A stretch of 64,000 nucleotides of DNA. Origin: Gemmata massiliana (lineage in GTDB: Bacteria > Planctomycetota > Planctomycetia > Gemmatales > Gemmataceae). This document shows, piece after piece, positions 52,755 through 61,432 of this stretch (the stretch's first letter is position 1; every line of letters starts with the position of its first letter). The notes beneath the pieces are model-generated. The model did not search any database. It saw only the letters and a program-made list of their open reading frames with translations, and was not told the origin of the DNA. The DNA is taken from NCBI RefSeq assembly GCF_901538265.1, contig NZ_LR593886.1, positions 9,817,738 through 9,881,737 on the forward strand, in the 5' to 3' direction. The translations under genes were made by a program, and so were the position numbers.

Positions 52755-54365
52755 CTACCGTTGCAGTTCGCGCTCGATACGATCGATCAGCTCTTTCACC
52801 GGCCACTCGCGGTCACCGATCGCCACGCTCGCGTTCTTCTCCACCCATTCCCGCACTTTCTTCTCTGCCGCCACCGCGGTGCTGTGCGTCTTGGCACCGA
52901 AGTGCTTGCTCACTTCGCCGTAGGTCGCTGCCGTGTGCTTGCGGGCCAAATAGATCGCGACCATACGCGGGTGACTCACGGCCCAGGTGCGGGCCTTCGA
53001 CTGGAGCGTACCCGCGGCGAGCCGGAGCGTTGTACACACGGCCGCGTCCACGTCTGCAACGGTAACCACGCGCACCGCGTGCCGGAGCAGGTCGCCGAGG
53101 GCTTCGCGTGCCGTTGCCATGTCCGCCGGGCGCCCGGTCACCTTCGCGTAGTGGCGCAGGCTGTTCACCGCGCCTTCGAGTTCGCGCACATTTCCGCGGA
53201 GCGTGTTCGCGAGGGTCTTCAGTACCGCGTCCGGGATCGCCGGCCCCGCGCCGCACGACTTCTTCCGGAGGATTTCGAGGCGCGTTTCTGGGTCCGGGGG
53301 GAGCAGACCCCACACCGCGCCGCCGAGGAGCCGGTCGAGCAGTTCGGGCATCAGTTCGTCGGCCAACCGCGGGTGGCAGTCCGTCGTGACCACAACCTGC
53401 CGCCCGTCCGCCACGAGCGCATCGAACGTGTGGAGGAACTCTTCCTGCGTGGCCTTCTTGGTCGCGAGGAAATGAAGATCGTCGAGGAGCAGCGTGGTGC
53501 ATTCGCGGAACTGGCGCCGGAACGCAGACATCTTCCCGAGGCGCGACGCCTGCACGAACCGCGTGGTGAATTCTTCCGCGGTGACGTAGCACGGGCGCTG
53601 GTCGCTCTGCCGCTTCAACCCCGCAAAGATGCCTTCGAGCAGGTGTGTCTTCCCGGTCCCGACCGGGCCGTGGATCACGAGCGGGTTCGCACCCTGCCCG
53701 GGTTCCTCGACCACGCTGAGTCCGGAAGCGTGTGCGACGCGATTGCACGGCCCGCTCACGAAGTCCGCGAGCGACTTCCACCGGCGCCCGGTGCGCTGGG
53801 ACGCCATCGGCCGAGCGAGTGCTTCTGCTTCCGGGTCGGGGCGCTTCACCTTCGGCTTCGGTTGGGCAACCGGGTCGCCGAACAGGTCGACTTGGGGAAC
53901 CGCGGAGTGCGAAGCGCGGAGCGCGGGGTCGGAAGCAGAAGCGGCGGCGACTTTCTTGTCTTCGCGCCGAGCCGCCTCAGCGCCCCGCTTCTCGCTCTTT
54001 TTGTCTTCGCTCGGCGCTTCGGGTTCCGTGTTCTGCGTTTCTTCAGAGAAGACGCCTTCCACGGTCCAACGCAGAGCCGTGTCCGAGCCATACACCTCCG
54101 CGACCGCGGACCGCACCGCGGCGCCGAACGTGTGTTCGAGCCACTCTTGCGTGTGCTGGTTCCGGGCGGCAACAATCACGCGATCGCCGTGCGGGACAAA
54201 CGTCGCGTGTCCCTGGAACCACAAGTTGAAGCGCGTGGCTCCGACGCGGGCCGAAACCGCATCGGCCAGAGCCTTCACGGACGGACCGGACCGCACGGGG
54301 GCGACCGGAACCGACACGGGCGCGGCTTGGTAAGCGAGATCGCGAGTAGCGAGTCGGGGTGGCAC
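52755..54365 (-). CDS. dnaA: Chromosomal replication initiator protein
   Basis: Binds DnaA boxes at the origin, oligomerises with ATP and opens DNA. It has 536 residues from GTG 54365, with GGGGAG seven nt before it. Domain I is near 28-100, a long charged linker (domain II) spans ~101-195, the AAA+ part has Walker A GPVGTGKT (233-240), Walker B LLLDDLHFL (292-300) and sensor 2 in GNVRELEGAVNSL (391-403). Domain IV ends SHPRMVAIYLARKHT and GAKTHSTAVAAEKKV (464-504). Residues ~143-157 (SASDPALRASHSAVP) come from a dispersed repeat. The canonical GRDHTT is GAKTHST here. It is in single-gene context, not beside dnaN. Confidence 0.92.
   Translation of the reverse strand: MPPRLATRDLAYQAAPVSVPVAPVRSGPSVKALADAVSARVGATRFNLWFQGHATFVPHGDRVIVAARNQHTQEWLEHTFGAAVRSAVAEVYGSDTALRWTVEGVFSEETQNTEPEAPSEDKKSEKRGAEAARREDKKVAAASASDPALRASHSAVPQVDLFGDPVAQPKPKVKRPDPEAEALARPMASQRTGRRWKSLADFVSGPCNRVAHASGLSVVEEPGQGANPLVIHGPVGTGKTHLLEGIFAGLKRQSDQRPCYVTAEEFTTRFVQASRLGKMSAFRRQFRECTTLLLDDLHFLATKKATQEEFLHTFDALVADGRQVVVTTDCHPRLADELMPELLDRLLGGAVWGLLPPDPETRLEILRKKSCGAGPAIPDAVLKTLANTLRGNVRELEGAVNSLRHYAKVTGRPADMATAREALGDLLRHAVRVVTVADVDAAVCTTLRLAAGTLQSKARTWAVSHPRMVAIYLARKHTAATYGEVSKHFGAKTHSTAVAAEKKVREWVEKNASVAIGDREWPVKELIDRIERELQR
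53897..53935. repeat. Dispersed repeat inside dnaA
   Basis: Contains GCGGAGCGCGGGGTCGGAA, nearly identical to the copy at 29911-29945. It falls in the coding region for the flexible linker and keeps the frame open. Confidence 0.65.
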
Positions 54366-54604
54366 TGACTAACTCCCCGGTGCAGGTCTGAGTTCTTCTC
54401 AATATCTGCGCCAGAAGCCCCGCGCCTACGCGCTGGAAGGTCGGTAAGTGGCGCGAGCCGGGACCGGCGCTTGGCGCGGCCGGTAGAGTCACGCGCGCCG
54501 GGTATGCGCGCAGTAATCGCGCCAGAAGGCGCAATATGGCGCCGACGAGCGCATGTGCCCCAATTGAAAGCGCGAAGGTGGACTTAAACGAAATCGAAGT
54601 GAAG
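54366..54604. other. dnaA upstream region with 10-base direct repeat
   Basis: This 239-bp region between dnaA and the GNAT gene, both on the minus strand, has two copies of GCGCCAGAAG (54408-54417 and 54519-54528) and many GGCGCG/GCGCC motifs. No consensus DnaA box (TTATCCACA) is seen. It must include the dnaA promoter; a link to replication is not shown. Confidence 0.45.
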
Positions 54605-55489
54605 TTACGCGCCCCACGACGCGAGCCAAACCTCGCGCCGATCGTACTCGACGAACCCGTGGCGCGCGTAGAGGCGCATAGCTGGTAAATTGCGTGCGTC
54701 TACGGACACATTCAGCGGGCCTGAGTACCCGACCGAGGTGACGATAAAGTTCAATAATTCCGAACCGAATCCGCGCCCGCGCAGTCCGGGTTCGATTCCC
54801 AGGTACGTCAGCTCAATAGCCCCCTCCGCACCCGGCTCGACGATCGCCAAACCGACGTGCTCGTTGCCTCGCGTCGCGAGGTACCACTCGGAATGAAGCG
54901 CTTCGGTGAACCCCTCTGCGATTTCGTCCGCGGTCCGCGGGCGGTTCAATTCGGGGCAGTCGAGGCTGTCCAAGTGTGTGGCAAGAAGCGTACCGCGCAT
55001 GTCACCGACGAGCGGCGGCGCACGGAACGCGAACGTCAGCCGAGAGGATGGTTGCGCCGGACTTTTCGTTCGGGTACCGGTGTGCTTTAAGAACACCAAC
55101 TGCGTGGTGTGCTTGAAACCGTTGCGTTCGAGTGGCGCCATTTCGTCGCGTTCATCAGCCATCGCAAACGCCTGACACACTTTCACCCCGCGTGCCCGTA
55201 GCCACGCACACGCGGCCACAGTTACCGCATCTTCGAGTTGTCGGGACTGACCGCGCGGAGGTAGCGCGATTCCGAGCGCCCCCGGCAGCGTTTGAACAAG
55301 GGCCGCGGCCCGCAGGCGCCCATTCTCTCTTGCCACAAAAATGGTCGAAGCTTCGCCGTCGGAAAGGAGCCGATCGTGGCAGTGCTCCGCGGCCCGGTCG
55401 CGTTCGGCACCGGGTGTGCGTGCGAACAGAATCCGGCACGCGGGCAACAATTCGTGCGGCGCGGCCGGGGACACGTCGAAACGCGACAT
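54605..55489 (-). CDS. GNAT family N-acetyltransferase, two-domain
   Basis: About 294 residues from ATG 55489 (GTG 55513 would add 8). The C-terminal ~120 residues hold the acetyl-CoA site: IELTYLGIEPGLRGRGFGSELLNFIV (motif A, RGRGFG) followed by SVDARNLPAMRLYARHGFVEYDRREVWL (motif B). The N-terminal half resembles a second, degenerate GNAT fold (STIFVARENGRLRAAALVQTLPGALGIALPP). It acetylates an unknown amine. It lies directly upstream of dnaA in the same orientation. Confidence 0.85.
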   Translation of the reverse strand: MSRFDVSPAAPHELLPACRILFARTPGAERDRAAEHCHDRLLSDGEASTIFVARENGRLRAAALVQTLPGALGIALPPRGQSRQLEDAVTVAACAWLRARGVKVCQAFAMADERDEMAPLERNGFKHTTQLVFLKHTGTRTKSPAQPSSRLTFAFRAPPLVGDMRGTLLATHLDSLDCPELNRPRTADEIAEGFTEALHSEWYLATRGNEHVGLAIVEPGAEGAIELTYLGIEPGLRGRGFGSELLNFIVTSVGYSGPLNVSVDARNLPAMRLYARHGFVEYDRREVWLASWGA

Positions 55490-55569
55490 GGGCAACTCGG
55501 GCTCAATTCCCACAATCGGAACAGTCGATTAAGATGATTACATCGTAAACCCACGGACGGGCCTCGCAC

Positions 55570-56424
55570 ATGGTTGTGCCTATTCCTCACCCAACAGTTT
55601 CTCCTGTGGATACCGGTATCCGCGTCATCACAGAGCCTTCGGTGTACGTGCTCGGCAAGCAAACCGTGGACGACGCCGAACTCGACCGCTTCCTCGCGGA
55701 CCACGGCGTGAGCTGGGAGAGCGACAGCGAGGTCGCCGGTGAAGTGCTCACCGAAACGGCCGGGCGCGTGTGTTACATGAGCTTCGCCAAACCCCGCCCG
55801 GGCGGGAACGCGGCGTACCTCACGCACATCAAGGAAGTCGGCCATGGCAGCGTGCTCGAACACGCCGTTTGGAACCTGCTCCTCACTGGCGTGTCGCGCT
55901 CGCTCACGCACGAACTGGTGCGGCACCGCGCGGGGTTCGGGTTCTCGCAACTCTCGCAGCGCTACGTCGATGAGTCGGTGGCCGAGTACGTGGAACCGGA
56001 CATCATCGCGAACGACCCCGAGTTGCACGCGATCTGGCTCGAAACCGTGAAACAGTCGCACGCGGCCTACGTCAAACTGGCCGAAGCACTGAACACGAAA
56101 TTGGCAGATCCCGCAGCAGCAACAGCAGCGATGCTCCCAGCCAATGCGGACCGCACCACCCGGCGCAAGACCGCGCGTCAGGCCGCACGCAGCGTGTTGC
56201 CGAACGCGACCGAGACGAAGATTTTCATCACCGCCAACGCCCGTGCGCTGCGGCACTTCTTCGAGCAGCGCGGGTCCGCATTCGCAGAACCCGAGATCCG
56301 CAAGCTCGCGGGAGCGATCCTCGACGTGCTCCAGAAGGACGCACCGAACCTCTTTGGCGACTACCAAAAGGTTCCGCTGCCCGACGGTACTTTTGAACTC
56401 ACCACGCAGTTCAAGAAAGTCTGA
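55570..56424 (+). CDS. thyX: FAD-dependent thymidylate synthase
   Basis: Makes dTMP from dUMP using methylene-tetrahydrofolate and FAD. It has 284 residues. The ThyX signature RHRxxxxxSxxSxRY is present as RHRAGFGFSQLSQRY (118-132), with the upstream HGSVLEHAVWNLLLTGVSRSLTHELV segment that binds FAD and dUMP. The C-terminal half (ITANARALRHFFEQRGSAFAEPEIRKLAGAIL) fits the family, with the RALRHFF motif. No thyA is visible in the window. An N-terminal ~20-residue extension precedes the core. Confidence 0.95.
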   Translation: MVVPIPHPTVSPVDTGIRVITEPSVYVLGKQTVDDAELDRFLADHGVSWESDSEVAGEVLTETAGRVCYMSFAKPRPGGNAAYLTHIKEVGHGSVLEHAVWNLLLTGVSRSLTHELVRHRAGFGFSQLSQRYVDESVAEYVEPDIIANDPELHAIWLETVKQSHAAYVKLAEALNTKLADPAAATAAMLPANADRTTRRKTARQAARSVLPNATETKIFITANARALRHFFEQRGSAFAEPEIRKLAGAILDVLQKDAPNLFGDYQKVPLPDGTFELTTQFKKV

Positions 56425-56523
56425 GCGCGTTTGCGCTTTGCGTTGCGGCTAAACTGTTGGCATTTGTGTCGCACACCGAGTTACAATCCGCCTCGTGCCA
56501 CCTTTCCGCACGAGGTTTAACCG

Positions 56524-57819
56524 ATGGTTCGCTTGCTCGCTTCGGCCGCATTTGTGTCTGTGTTCGCTGTCGGACTCGCACCCACTCACCCCACACTTCA
56601 AGCCGCTGATCCTCAACCGACCTCGGCGGCGCGAGAGGGAGTGGCAAAGGACTTCTTCTTCAAACCGAACGACCGCATCGTCTTCCTCGGTGACAGCATC
56701 ACCGCGCAGTACCAGTATTCGACGTACATCGAGCTGTACCTGACGACGCGGATGCCGAAGGGGAACTTCACGTTCATCAACGCGGGGATCGGTGGCGACA
56801 CCGCTAACGGTGGCGCGAACCGGTTTCAAACGCACGTTCTCGCCGAGAAGCCCACCGCCATCACGATCAACTTCGGCATGAACGACGGCGGGTACGGCGC
56901 GTTCAATCCGCAGGCGAACAAGGTGTTCGTCGAGAAGACCGGGGCCATGCTCGACCTGGCGAACAAGGCCGGGGCGCGGGTCGCGCTGCTCTCGCCCAAC
57001 GCGGTGGACCGCCGCAACAAGAGCAACGGCAAACAGTACGTCGAGACGCAGAAGGAGTTTTACGCGCCGCTCAAGGATCTCGCGACCAAGCACAAGGTGA
57101 GCTTCGTCGACCAGTACGCGATCACGCGCGCCGCAACCGACAAAATGGAAGTCGATGACCCGATGGCGAAAAAGGCCGTGCCGTACTACGACGGGTTCCA
57201 CACTTCCCCTCCGGGCGGGATGCTGATGGCCCACGCGATCCTCACCGGGCTGCACGCGCCGGTACTGGTCAGCGACGTTTCCGTGGACGTGAAGAGCTCG
57301 CAAGCGGCCGGTAAGGGGTGCAAAGTGGACGGCCTGGAAGTCACGCCCACGAGCGTGACCTTTACGCGCACCGACGACGCCCTGCCACTCCCGGTCCAGA
57401 AGGACTGGCTCCCGATGCTGCCGTACACGAATGAGCTGAAAGACCTGAACTACTACGGCCTGACCGTGCAAGGTTTGAAAGACGGCGACTACACCGTGAG
57501 CATCGGCGGTACCGCGGTGGGCAAGTTCTCCGCGGCGGAACTGGGCAAGGGTGTGAACCTCGGTAACGCCACCACCGGACCGGTGTGGGAGCAGAGCAAC
57601 AAGGTGCTCCAGGCGATCAACGCGAAGAACAACATGGTCGCGCAGCGGTTCTTCGGCGTGGTGATGTTCAACGCCCCGGACTGGCTCGCGGACGTGGCCA
57701 CCGAGCGCAAGCCTGCGGAGCTGAAGAAGCGGATGGACAAGATCGACGCGGCCCAGGCCGAGATCTACAAACTCGCCGCGCCCGTCGCTCGCAAGTTCGA
57801 GATCAAGCCCGCTCAGTGA
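56524..57819 (+). CDS. Secreted SGNH/GDSL hydrolase family protein
   Basis: A 431-residue protein with a signal peptide (VRLLASAAFVSVFAVGLAPTHPTLQA). The GDSL block is RIVFLGDSITAQYQYSTY (nucleophile Ser in GDSIT), the oxyanion Gly and Asn are in NAGIGGDTANGG and NFGMNDGGYG, and the His is in DGFHTSPPGGMLMAHAIL with Asp three residues before it. The last ~190 residues are a second, beta-rich part (KSSQAAGKGCKVDGLEVTPTSVTFTRT). It is likely an exported esterase or carbohydrate esterase. It ends in a long hairpin shared with the convergent gene. Confidence 0.9.
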   Translation: MVRLLASAAFVSVFAVGLAPTHPTLQAADPQPTSAAREGVAKDFFFKPNDRIVFLGDSITAQYQYSTYIELYLTTRMPKGNFTFINAGIGGDTANGGANRFQTHVLAEKPTAITINFGMNDGGYGAFNPQANKVFVEKTGAMLDLANKAGARVALLSPNAVDRRNKSNGKQYVETQKEFYAPLKDLATKHKVSFVDQYAITRAATDKMEVDDPMAKKAVPYYDGFHTSPPGGMLMAHAILTGLHAPVLVSDVSVDVKSSQAAGKGCKVDGLEVTPTSVTFTRTDDALPLPVQKDWLPMLPYTNELKDLNYYGLTVQGLKDGDYTVSIGGTAVGKFSAAELGKGVNLGNATTGPVWEQSNKVLQAINAKNNMVAQRFFGVVMFNAPDWLADVATERKPAELKKRMDKIDAAQAEIYKLAAPVARKFEIKPAQ

Positions 57820-57822
57820 GCC

Positions 57823-57870
57823 AAGCACTGTTCGGCGCGCTGAGATTTCGCAGCGCGCCGAACAGTGCTT
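57823..57870. terminator. Long perfect hairpin between convergent genes
   Basis: Perfect 20-base arms (AAGCACTGTTCGGCGCGCTG at 57823-57842 and its complement at 57851-57870) with an 8-nt loop. It starts 3 nt after the SGNH gene and covers the first two bases of the opposing stop codon. Confidence 0.75.
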
Positions 57871-59422
57871 ACCGCTTCACCCGCCAGTCGACGCGCTCCT
57901 TGTAGGCCATCGTCTCGTCCACCAGCGCGAACAGTTCGGGGTCGTAAGCCTTCAGCATCTCGCGCGTCGTGATGGGCCGATCGGCCCCGTTCGGAGCGAC
58001 GCCGGTGCCGACCGCGTCGAAGTACGCCTCCACGCCCGCGGCCCAATACTCGACGCGGTCGCGTGCGGCCGCCGTCCCCTTCCACAGTTTCTTTTCCTTG
58101 GCCGCGTCGAACAACTTGGCAACTCGCTTGTCGAACTCAGAGTCCAGGCGCTTTACGCGCAGTTCGTATTGCTGCTTCTCGCGCCGGTTCTCGAACTCCG
58201 GGTCCACCGGGCGCGTCGCGGTCACGTGATACAGCCCCTTCGCGAACACGCTCACCATCATGCACTTCCCGGCGAACGGCTCATCGGCCGTGTTGAGCAC
58301 GCTTTCCTCGGGAACGACCATCAGCTTCAGCGCCGGCGAGTAGTCGAGATACCGCACGAGATCGAGTTCGGTCTTGTTCTTTGCGCCGGCGAACTCGGGT
58401 AGATCACTCAGCTTTTCTGTGCGGCCGAGGACCACGAGTCGCGCACCGTCTGTGATCATCGCTTTCAGGATGTCGTGCCGGTACGCGAACATCTTGCGCA
58501 CGGTATCGTTCGCCGCGAGTAGAGCCGCATCACTCACGTGCTTCGACCCCAGCACCGGGAACTCGCGGGCGAACGTGAACTTGGTGTAGTAACCGTCGAA
58601 CTTGAACCGCGCGGGCGGGGCAATCACGCTCGGCTGTTTGCGCACCGGCGCGTACCGCCAGTCGTTCTCCGGCTTCAGGTTCATCGTCTTCCGCACGAGT
58701 TCGTAGCCGTCGGGGTCGTGCTGCTTCAGTTGCTCGCGCGTCGCGATCGGGCCGTGGTTCCAGTTGTTCACGCGGTTGCAGTCGAAGTAACACTGCGCGA
58801 TCTCGGCCCAGTATTCCGCCGGGTTCGAGGCCGCGTAGGTGTTCTTCCACAAACCCTTCTCCACAGCCCCCTTGTATGTTTCGCCCAGGCGGTTGCGCCA
58901 GCCCACATCGACGCGCCCGAGGGCCGCATCAATGGTGTGCAGGAACTCGTGAACGCCGATGCTCTCGTCGTCGTACCGGTCGCCCGCGAGGTTCAGCAGG
59001 TTCTCCTCGCCGAAGCTCGTGACCCCCAGCCCGCCGGTCCCGCGCACGCGCTCGTTCATGTACGCCGGGTTCGGGGTGTTCCGGTACTCCGGCATGTCGG
59101 TGTAGACCTGGTCCTTGCCGATGATGATGAGCCGCGTGCCGTGCTTCGCCATCGCTTCCAGCACGTCCGGGCGCCCCGCGAGCATGTGCGTGACGATGTG
59201 GTGCGTGCGCACGAGCGCCTCGTCCGCGACCTCCTGCGCCGCGAGTATCGACAGCCCGTTCATGTCGATGTGCTTCTTGTAGAACTTGCGGGCGGCCTCT
59301 TTGTCGGCCGCGCGGTACTTGTCGAACACCGCGTCCGGCGGCGCCGCCACCTTGGGCTGGGCCGAGGCGGAGGCGAGAACGCAGGTGACGGCGAGAAGCG
59401 CGAATAGCGCGCGGTAACGCAT
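57869..59422 (-). CDS. Exported two-half metallopeptidase-like protein
   Basis: A 517-residue protein with a signal peptide (RYRALFALLAVTCVLASASA). Residues ~30-260 contain HEFLH at 158-162, a zinc-protease motif, and a later EYWAE segment that could give the third ligand. Residues ~270-517 repeat the same plan (ARLVVLGRTEKLSDLPEF matching TRLIIIGKDQVYTDMPEY; KLWKGTAAARDRVEYWAAGVEAYFD matching GLWKNTYAASNPAEYWAEIAQCYFD), but the HExxH position reads SVFAKGLYHV. So one half looks catalytic and one not. The family is not identified by name. Confidence 0.8.
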   Translation of the reverse strand: MRYRALFALLAVTCVLASASAQPKVAAPPDAVFDKYRAADKEAARKFYKKHIDMNGLSILAAQEVADEALVRTHHIVTHMLAGRPDVLEAMAKHGTRLIIIGKDQVYTDMPEYRNTPNPAYMNERVRGTGGLGVTSFGEENLLNLAGDRYDDESIGVHEFLHTIDAALGRVDVGWRNRLGETYKGAVEKGLWKNTYAASNPAEYWAEIAQCYFDCNRVNNWNHGPIATREQLKQHDPDGYELVRKTMNLKPENDWRYAPVRKQPSVIAPPARFKFDGYYTKFTFAREFPVLGSKHVSDAALLAANDTVRKMFAYRHDILKAMITDGARLVVLGRTEKLSDLPEFAGAKNKTELDLVRYLDYSPALKLMVVPEESVLNTADEPFAGKCMMVSVFAKGLYHVTATRPVDPEFENRREKQQYELRVKRLDSEFDKRVAKLFDAAKEKKLWKGTAAARDRVEYWAAGVEAYFDAVGTGVAPNGADRPITTREMLKAYDPELFALVDETMAYKERVDWRVKR

Positions 59423-59621
59423 GTGCGGCTCCGACGAGGAACGAAACGACCCGCCGATACGTTACGCGGGGCGCGACCGCGACTCAAAGGTTTTCGCCCG
59501 GCTACCGACACTGCGTCCGGTTCTGCGCCGGGGTACAAATTTCTCCGCTCCAATTTCCGCGCGCGAACCACGAACCAACTTCAGCGGTCCTGTTCGCGAA
59601 CTTTCACCTTTCGAGGGCACA

Positions 59622-60536
59622 ATGGTGAACCGTCTCCCGGTCCGCAACGAGTACGGCTACCAGTGGATGATTACCGGGCCGAACAAGTACCAGGTGTGCG
59701 GGCGCACGGCCGACATACTCCCCGCCGGCGCGTACACCGTGTTCCTCGATAATTGCGGGCACCCGAATTACCAGGGCCGCGACGTCCAGGCGGACGAACT
59801 GATTCACTTCCCGGACAGCCTCCCGGCCCAGGTGCAGAACGAGATCAAGAAGTTCTGGACGTTGGGCGACCGGTTCGCGCGCTACGGGTACCTGCACCGG
59901 CGCGGGTACCTCCTCTACGGCAAACAGGGGTGCGGGAAGTCGTCGCTGGTCAACCAGATCATCTCCGACGTGGTCGCCGACGGGCACCTCGCGTTTTACT
60001 GCCAGTATCCCGGCCACTTCATCCACTGCATGCAGAAGTTCCGCGAAGTGGAACCGACCCGGCCCATCGTGTGCGTGTTCGAGGACATCGACGCCATCAT
60101 CGAGCAGTACGGCGATTCGGACTTGCTCCAGTGGCTCGACGGCAACCACCAGGTCGACAAGGCCGTGAACCTCGCGACGACCAACTACCCGGAGAAACTC
60201 GACCGGCGCATCATCTCGCGCCCCCGGCGCTTCGACCGCATCCTGCGCATCGACGCCCCGGACGCCCGGATGCGCGAGGCGTACCTCGCCCGCAAGTTGC
60301 CGGAACTCACCGCGACCGAACTCGCGCGCTGGGTCGAACTCACGAACGACCTGCCGTTCGCGGCGCTCGCGGAAGTGGTCATCAGCGTGTGCTGCATGGG
60401 AAACGAACTGGAAGAGGCCGCGAAGCTGCTCCGGTCGATCGATGCGCACAACCCGTCGAGCACCGAGTTCGCGAACACCCCGCCGCAAGACGGGACGAAC
60501 GAGGAAGCCGACGAGTACGAAGATCAGCCGGCGTGA
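59622..60536 (+). CDS. AAA+ family ATPase
   Basis: From ATG 59622, after GAGGG, it has 304 residues. Walker A is GKQGCGKSS (100-108), Walker B VCVFEDIDAII (150-160), sensor 1 is around N188 in LATTNYPEKLDRRI and candidate arginine fingers lie in SRPRRFDRIL (199-208). A ~95-residue N-terminal domain precedes the core (YQWMITGPNKYQVCGRTADILPAGAYTVFLDNCGH); the acidic tail is probably disordered. The N-terminal domain plus single AAA+ module resembles BCS1-like or phage-type remodelling ATPases. Its substrate is unknown. The frame is open back to 59421 without further similarity. Confidence 0.82.
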   Translation: MVNRLPVRNEYGYQWMITGPNKYQVCGRTADILPAGAYTVFLDNCGHPNYQGRDVQADELIHFPDSLPAQVQNEIKKFWTLGDRFARYGYLHRRGYLLYGKQGCGKSSLVNQIISDVVADGHLAFYCQYPGHFIHCMQKFREVEPTRPIVCVFEDIDAIIEQYGDSDLLQWLDGNHQVDKAVNLATTNYPEKLDRRIISRPRRFDRILRIDAPDARMREAYLARKLPELTATELARWVELTNDLPFAALAEVVISVCCMGNELEEAAKLLRSIDAHNPSSTEFANTPPQDGTNEEADEYEDQPA

Positions 60537-60543
60537 TGCTTAA

Positions 60544-60638
60544 GAAAGATATTTGACAGGATTAACAGGATCGACGGGATTGAAGACAAAACGTCTCTTA
60601 ATCCTGTTCATCTTGTTAATCCTGTCAAAACGTCTTCT
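60544..60638. repeat. Inverted-repeat element, GGACAGGATTAACAG family
   Basis: Arms 60544-60590 and 60591-60638 are imperfect complements; each contains TTTGACAGGATTAACA. It is the closest relative of the element at 25633-25776 and lies between the 3' ends of convergent genes. Confidence 0.75.
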
Positions 60639-60642
60639 CGAA

Positions 60643-61422
60643 TCAATCTCCGATCGCGCCGTTCGCCCACTCGATCGCGACGTGGAAGTTGTTGAAATCA
60701 GGGTCTTCCAAACTCCCGCGCAGGTGACACACACCGCCCGGCGGGAGCGAGTCCATCCGAATCGCTTCGCCCTCGCGGATCACACCGCCAAGCGCCTGGA
60801 ACGCGGTGAAGCGCTCGATCAGCTCCGTGACCGCGTCGAGGTACAGCGAGCCGACGCCGCGCACGCTCAGGTCCGGGCGCCCGTACTGCCGCATCCCGCG
60901 GGTGTGAAGCCACGTCGTTTCGGGCTTCTCGTCGTCGGACACCAGAATCACGGTATGGGCCAGTGGTTGCGGTTCGCCCGGCGCGACCACTTCGTCCCGC
61001 CACTCGTCGGCCGACCACAACCACAAGCGCTGCGGGTCGTAGATCGACGTGCCGCCGCAATCGATCAACCACGACACGAGGCCGATCGCGTCGCGGAAGT
61101 AATCGAGCGTGTTCGGGTCCGTCATCGTACCGCGCACAACCACTGTGTGCGGTGCGCGTTCCGCCTCCGCGACCGTAACCGGTGCGTCGCGCCGGATCTG
61201 TTCCCACAGCGGACCGGACTGGTACTCCGCGGTCTCCTCCGGGGCTTCGGCGCGGTTCACCCGGAGCACCTCCAACCACTCGCCCGGCCCGCGCGAGCGG
61301 TACCTCGACACACTAAACGATTTGTTCAGATCGAAGTTACCGAACACCACGAAGAACAAAAACGGGTCACCGCCCCCCGGCGCGAAGTGCGGGCGCGGCC
61401 ACGAAACGAGCGTGCTCGGCAT
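60643..61422 (-). CDS. Protein of unknown function
   Basis: A 259-residue soluble protein without a signal peptide. Conserved-looking segments are GDPFLFFVVFGNFDLNKSF near the start, DPNTLDYFRDAIGLVSWLIDCGGTSIYDPQRLWLW, and TWLHTRGMRQYGRPDLSVRGVGSLYLDAVTELIERF. The last of these, with WLHTRGM-x-x-x-GxPDL, resembles the end of DUF4261-type proteins, a weak likeness. It could be a Gemmata-specific family. It is 10 nt from the VWA gene on the same strand, so they may form one operon. Confidence 0.7.
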   Translation of the reverse strand: MPSTLVSWPRPHFAPGGGDPFLFFVVFGNFDLNKSFSVSRYRSRGPGEWLEVLRVNRAEAPEETAEYQSGPLWEQIRRDAPVTVAEAERAPHTVVVRGTMTDPNTLDYFRDAIGLVSWLIDCGGTSIYDPQRLWLWSADEWRDEVVAPGEPQPLAHTVILVSDDEKPETTWLHTRGMRQYGRPDLSVRGVGSLYLDAVTELIERFTAFQALGGVIREGEAIRMDSLPPGGVCHLRGSLEDPDFNNFHVAIEWANGAIGD

Positions 61423-61432
61423 ATCGCCTCCG

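Noticed and set aside
52710-54368. Long plus-strand frame opposite dnaA
   Set aside because: Shadow frame with Arg/His-rich composition; the minus strand encodes an unmistakable DnaA.
54780-54815. T-arm-like GGGTTCGATTCCCAGG resembling a tRNA 3' half
   Set aside because: It lies inside the GNAT coding sequence, the stem has a mismatch and no anticodon or acceptor arm is present upstream.
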